Assembly (NCBI GenBank): GCA_905182145.1
Contig: CAJJAN010000003.1
Coordinates: 1 to 60,526, forward strand
DNA from: an uncultured Pelagibacteraceae bacterium
GTDB taxonomy: Bacteria; Pseudomonadota; Alphaproteobacteria; Pelagibacterales; AG-422-B15
Direction: 5' to 3'
DNA length: 60,526 nucleotides
A model generated the notes under the pieces. That model did not search any database and was not told where the DNA came from. It saw only the letters and a program-made list of their open reading frames with translations. Position numbers and translations under genes: made by a program. Below are positions 57,234-60,526 of the stretch, piece by piece; position 1 is the first letter of the stretch; each line of letters opens with the position of its first letter.

Positions 57234-57946
57234 TGAGATAAATTATCCATTACTAGAGCAGATGCAACTATTGTAGCCGTTTCACCTTTTAATATATTCT
57301 CTCCCAAAGAAGCTTCAACAATATTCTTATGAGATTTTATATTGTCTAATTCTACTTTAGAGAAGTCTCCCTCTGGACCAATTAATATAGAAATATCTTT
57401 ATTGAAATTATTTTTTATAATTTGCCTAATCGACACATTCTTACATTGAACAGTGCACGCTATAATTAACTCATCATTTTTTATTTGTTTAAGAAATTCT
57501 TTAAAAGCTATTGTTTGATTAATAGTGGGAATTGTTAATTGTTCTGACTGCTCAATTGCCTCTGAGGAAATTAACTTCAATCGATCTACATTAACTTTTG
57601 AAATATTAGTATGTTCCATTGCTATAGGTTGAAATATATTTACTCCGATTTCAGTACATTTTTGTATTAAAATTTCGTTTGGATTTCTTTTTAAAGGTGA
57701 AAAGTAAAGCTTTATTGGCCGCTGCTTGAGAAGGTCTTTTATTTTTTTTTCTACACTTAACTCTATAGCTTTAGATCTAATATTTACAATTTCCGCAAGC
57801 CACTCACCCTCATTAAAAATTAAAATTTTTTCATTAATCTTGCATCTAAGCACATTAATTAAATAATGCGCCTGTTTGTCTTTTATAATGATAATCTTAC
57901 CAGTTGATATTTTTTCATCTAAAAATATTCGATTTCTTGGTTTCAT
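57227..57946 (-). CDS. rsmE: 16S rRNA (uracil(1498)-N(3))-methyltransferase
   Basis: ISILIGPEGDFSKVELDNI; SLGENILKGETATIVA; KCTEIGVNIFQPI. Confidence 0.95.
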   Translation of the reverse strand: MKPRNRIFLDEKISTGKIIIIKDKQAHYLINVLRCKINEKILIFNEGEWLAEIVNIRSKAIELSVEKKIKDLLKQRPIKLYFSPLKRNPNEILIQKCTEIGVNIFQPIAMEHTNISKVNVDRLKLISSEAIEQSEQLTIPTINQTIAFKEFLKQIKNDELIIACTVQCKNVSIRQIIKNNFNKDISILIGPEGDFSKVELDNIKSHKNIVEASLGENILKGETATIVASALVMDNLSQC

Positions 57947-57994
57947 ATTATTTTAGTTATTATTAGCTAGATATTGGCTATAGTTTTCTTAAAT

Positions 57995-58858
57995 ATGAAT
58001 CATAAATTAAAATCATACATTTTACTAACAAGATTAAATAGGCCTATTGGGTCATTATTATTAATGTTTCCTTGTTTATGGGGATTAATAGCAGCCTGTA
58101 ATTCAGTATTAGATATTAAACAAAATATATTCTTATTTATAATTTTTATTATTGGTTCATTCGTAATGCGTTCAGCTGGTTGTGTTATAAATGACATTTT
58201 TGATCGAGATATAGATATTAAAGTTGAAAGAACCAGATTCAGACCTCTAGCAAATAAGTCTTTACCACTTCATGATGCAATTATCATATTTATTGCCTTA
58301 TCTCTAATTGGACTATGTATTCTTTTGAGTCTAAACTTTTTATCAATAAAAATTGGCTTTATATCTTTCTTATTATTAATAATTTATCCCCTAACAAAAA
58401 GGGTAACTCACTGGCCACAATTTTTTCTGGCTATCACTTTTAATATTGGAGTTCTAATTGGATATTCCGCTATAGCTAATAGTATATCAATTGAAATTTT
58501 ATTTCTCTATAGCGCAGGAATTTTTTGGACCTTGGGTTATGACACAATTTATGCACACCAAGATATAGATGACGATCTTTCAATAGGAGTTAAATCTACA
58601 GCTATTCTTTTTGGTAATAATACTAAATATTGGGTTGCATTTTTTTATTCGGCTATGACAATGAGTCTTTTCATTTTTGGGGTAATGGCATCTCAAAAAT
58701 TACTATTTTTTCTATTTTTACTAGCTGTTTTTACTCATCAGTTTATACAAATAGCAAAATTAGATATTAAAAGACCCGAGGTATGTCTTGCATTATTCAA
58801 AAGTAATCAGTATTTAGGGTTACTTATTTGTTTAGGCTTATTATCGAGTTATATTTAG
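57995..58858 (+). CDS. ubiA: 4-hydroxybenzoate octaprenyltransferase
   Basis: RLNRPIGSLLLMFPCLWGLIAA; RSAGCVINDIFDRDIDIKVERTRFRPLA; GYDTIYAHQDIDDD; track start 57974, probable ATG 57995. Confidence 0.96.
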   Translation: MNHKLKSYILLTRLNRPIGSLLLMFPCLWGLIAACNSVLDIKQNIFLFIIFIIGSFVMRSAGCVINDIFDRDIDIKVERTRFRPLANKSLPLHDAIIIFIALSLIGLCILLSLNFLSIKIGFISFLLLIIYPLTKRVTHWPQFFLAITFNIGVLIGYSAIANSISIEILFLYSAGIFWTLGYDTIYAHQDIDDDLSIGVKSTAILFGNNTKYWVAFFYSAMTMSLFIFGVMASQKLLFFLFLLAVFTHQFIQIAKLDIKRPEVCLALFKSNQYLGLLICLGLLSSYI

Positions 58859-58862
58859 CATT

Positions 58863-60194
58863 ATGGAATTTAAAAATTTAGCAGATCAAATTATTACAAA
58901 GACAAAAGTTGCTGGAGCAACTGATTGCGATATAGTTCTAGCTAAGGGAACAAGTAAATCAATTGCATATAGATTTGGTAAAATTGAAGATGTTGAAGAA
59001 TCTTCCGGTAAAACATTTGGAATTAGAGCTTTAATAGGATCAAAGCAATCCTTTGTCTCATCTTCAAACTTTGATGTAAAAAATATAGATACACTTGTAA
59101 CTAAAGTAGTTGAAATGGCAAAATTAGCTCCAGAAGATGATACTGCATGCCTAGGTGATCCCACACAACTAGAAACAAATTTTATAGATTTAGATTTATG
59201 CCAAAATTATGAAACTGATACAAATTTAATGATTGATAACGTTAAAAAATGTGAGGATGCTGCTTTAAGTATTAAAGGAATTAGTAACTCTGAGGGCTCA
59301 GGTGCATCTTTTGGAACTAGTGAATTTTTTTTAGCAACAAGCCATGGCTTTATGGGTGGTTATAAATCATCAAGCAATTCTATATCATGTTCAGTTATCG
59401 CAGGTGATGGTGTTAATATGGAGAGAGATTACGATTATGCCTCTGCTATTCATTATGAAGATCTTGATGCCCCGGAAGAAATTGGAAAGAATGCTGCAGA
59501 TCTTACCTTAAAAAGAATTAATCCAAGAAAAGTTAGCTCTTGCAAAACCTCTGTAATTTTCGATAAAAGAATTAGTAACAGAATAGTTAAGTATGTAGCT
59601 GGTGCAATATCAGGAAATTCTATCGCACGTGGAACTAGTTTTTTAAAAGATAGCCTTAATAAACAAATTTTTAGTAAAGATATATCTATAATTGATGATC
59701 CTAAGATTTTTAGAGGTATGAACTCAAGCTTATTCGACGGTGAGGGAGTCAAAAATAAAAAAACAGAACTAGTCAGCAATGGAGTTTTAAAAACATGGCT
59801 ACTAAACACCGCTACAGGCAAAAAATTGAATTTTAAAACAACTGGTCACGCTTCTAGATCTATCGGTTCTCCGCCAGGCACTAGTACCAATAATTTATTT
59901 ATGGCGAATGGCATGGTCTCTTACGAAGATCTAATTGGATCTATTAAAAGTGGGTTTTATGCTACTGAACTTATGGGCTCAGGTTTCGATCTAATAACTG
60001 GAGATTTCAGTGTAGGAGCAAGTGGCTACTGGATTGAAAATGGAGAGTTAGCCTTTCCAGTTAGCGAAATAACTATCGCTTCAAATCTAACTGAAATGTT
60101 CTTAAATTTATCAGCTGCTAACGATTTAGAGTTTAAATATGGCTCTAATGCTCCCACTCTTTGTATTGAAGGCATGACTTTAGCCGGAAAATAG
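58863..60194 (+). CDS. pmbA: TldE/PmbA family protein
   Basis: TldD/PmbA fold without HExxxH; TTGHASRSIGSPPGTSTNNLFM; ELMGSGFDLITGDFSVGASGYWIENGELAFPVSEITIASNL. Confidence 0.94.
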   Translation: MEFKNLADQIITKTKVAGATDCDIVLAKGTSKSIAYRFGKIEDVEESSGKTFGIRALIGSKQSFVSSSNFDVKNIDTLVTKVVEMAKLAPEDDTACLGDPTQLETNFIDLDLCQNYETDTNLMIDNVKKCEDAALSIKGISNSEGSGASFGTSEFFLATSHGFMGGYKSSSNSISCSVIAGDGVNMERDYDYASAIHYEDLDAPEEIGKNAADLTLKRINPRKVSSCKTSVIFDKRISNRIVKYVAGAISGNSIARGTSFLKDSLNKQIFSKDISIIDDPKIFRGMNSSLFDGEGVKNKKTELVSNGVLKTWLLNTATGKKLNFKTTGHASRSIGSPPGTSTNNLFMANGMVSYEDLIGSIKSGFYATELMGSGFDLITGDFSVGASGYWIENGELAFPVSEITIASNLTEMFLNLSAANDLEFKYGSNAPTLCIEGMTLAGK

Positions 60195-60259
60195 CCTTAT
60201 TTTTATTATTCAATAATTGGAACAGCGACAATGATACTGATAGTATCCTATTTTTACTT

Positions 60260-60526
60260 ATGACAAATTCAGAAATCTTAAAACGACTTTTTAAAGAGAA
60301 TATCAAACCTCAATTAGCTAAATTAAGTACATCTTTTATATTCATGATAATTATAGCTTTAGCTACTGGTGCTACAGCATGGTTATTAGATCCTGCTATA
60401 GAAAAAATATTTTTGGAACGCGACGCTCAAATGGTTTTATTAATTCCATTGGGAGTTATAGGGATTTTATTTATTAAAGGAGTAGCAACCTTCTTTCAAG
60501 TTTCAATACTTACTGAGATTGGACAA
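60260..60526 (+). CDS. ABC transporter, MsbA-like (transmembrane N-terminus; truncated by window end)
   Basis: MTNSEILKRLFKENIKPQLAKLSTSFIFMIIIALATGATAWLLDPAIEKIFLERDAQMVLLIPLGVIGILFIKGVATFFQVSILTEIGQ. Confidence 0.8.
   Translation, partial: MTNSEILKRLFKENIKPQLAKLSTSFIFMIIIALATGATAWLLDPAIEKIFLERDAQMVLLIPLGVIGILFIKGVATFFQVSILTEIGQ

Overview
AT-rich, gene-dense bacterial chromosome segment with alphaproteobacterial gene neighbourhoods: ilvE-MarR-OmpR RR-HK, proC-ubiK-lgt, petABC, ctaCD-ctaB-coxF-ctaG-ctaE-surf1-thrC, atpI-B-E-F'-F, and CcrM. Gene overlaps are pervasive and intergenic space is minimal, suggesting a streamlined genome; the exact lineage cannot be fixed from sequence alone. Almost all of it is core housekeeping: DNA repair (uvrB, uvrC, UDG, mutY), folate, translation, respiration and ATP synthase. 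There is one tRNA (Gln-TTG). I found no CRISPR array, transposon, prophage or defence island, and no clear novel multi-gene system. The observations most worth follow-up are: (1) two similar RegA/PrrA/RegR-like boxes, in the same orientation, upstream of the cytochrome bc1 operon and the aa3 oxidase operon; (2) an unusually short (864 aa) SMC with no recognisable hinge domain; (3) two GANTC sites in the 71-bp region upstream of ccrM; (4) mutY and dciA diverging from overlapping start codons (CATG); (5) 8 of 9 convergent gene pairs abutting or overlapping; (6) a 51-aa truncated UbiK/BMFP-like ORF and a 39-aa CoxF-like ORF, both missing from the supplied ORF track.
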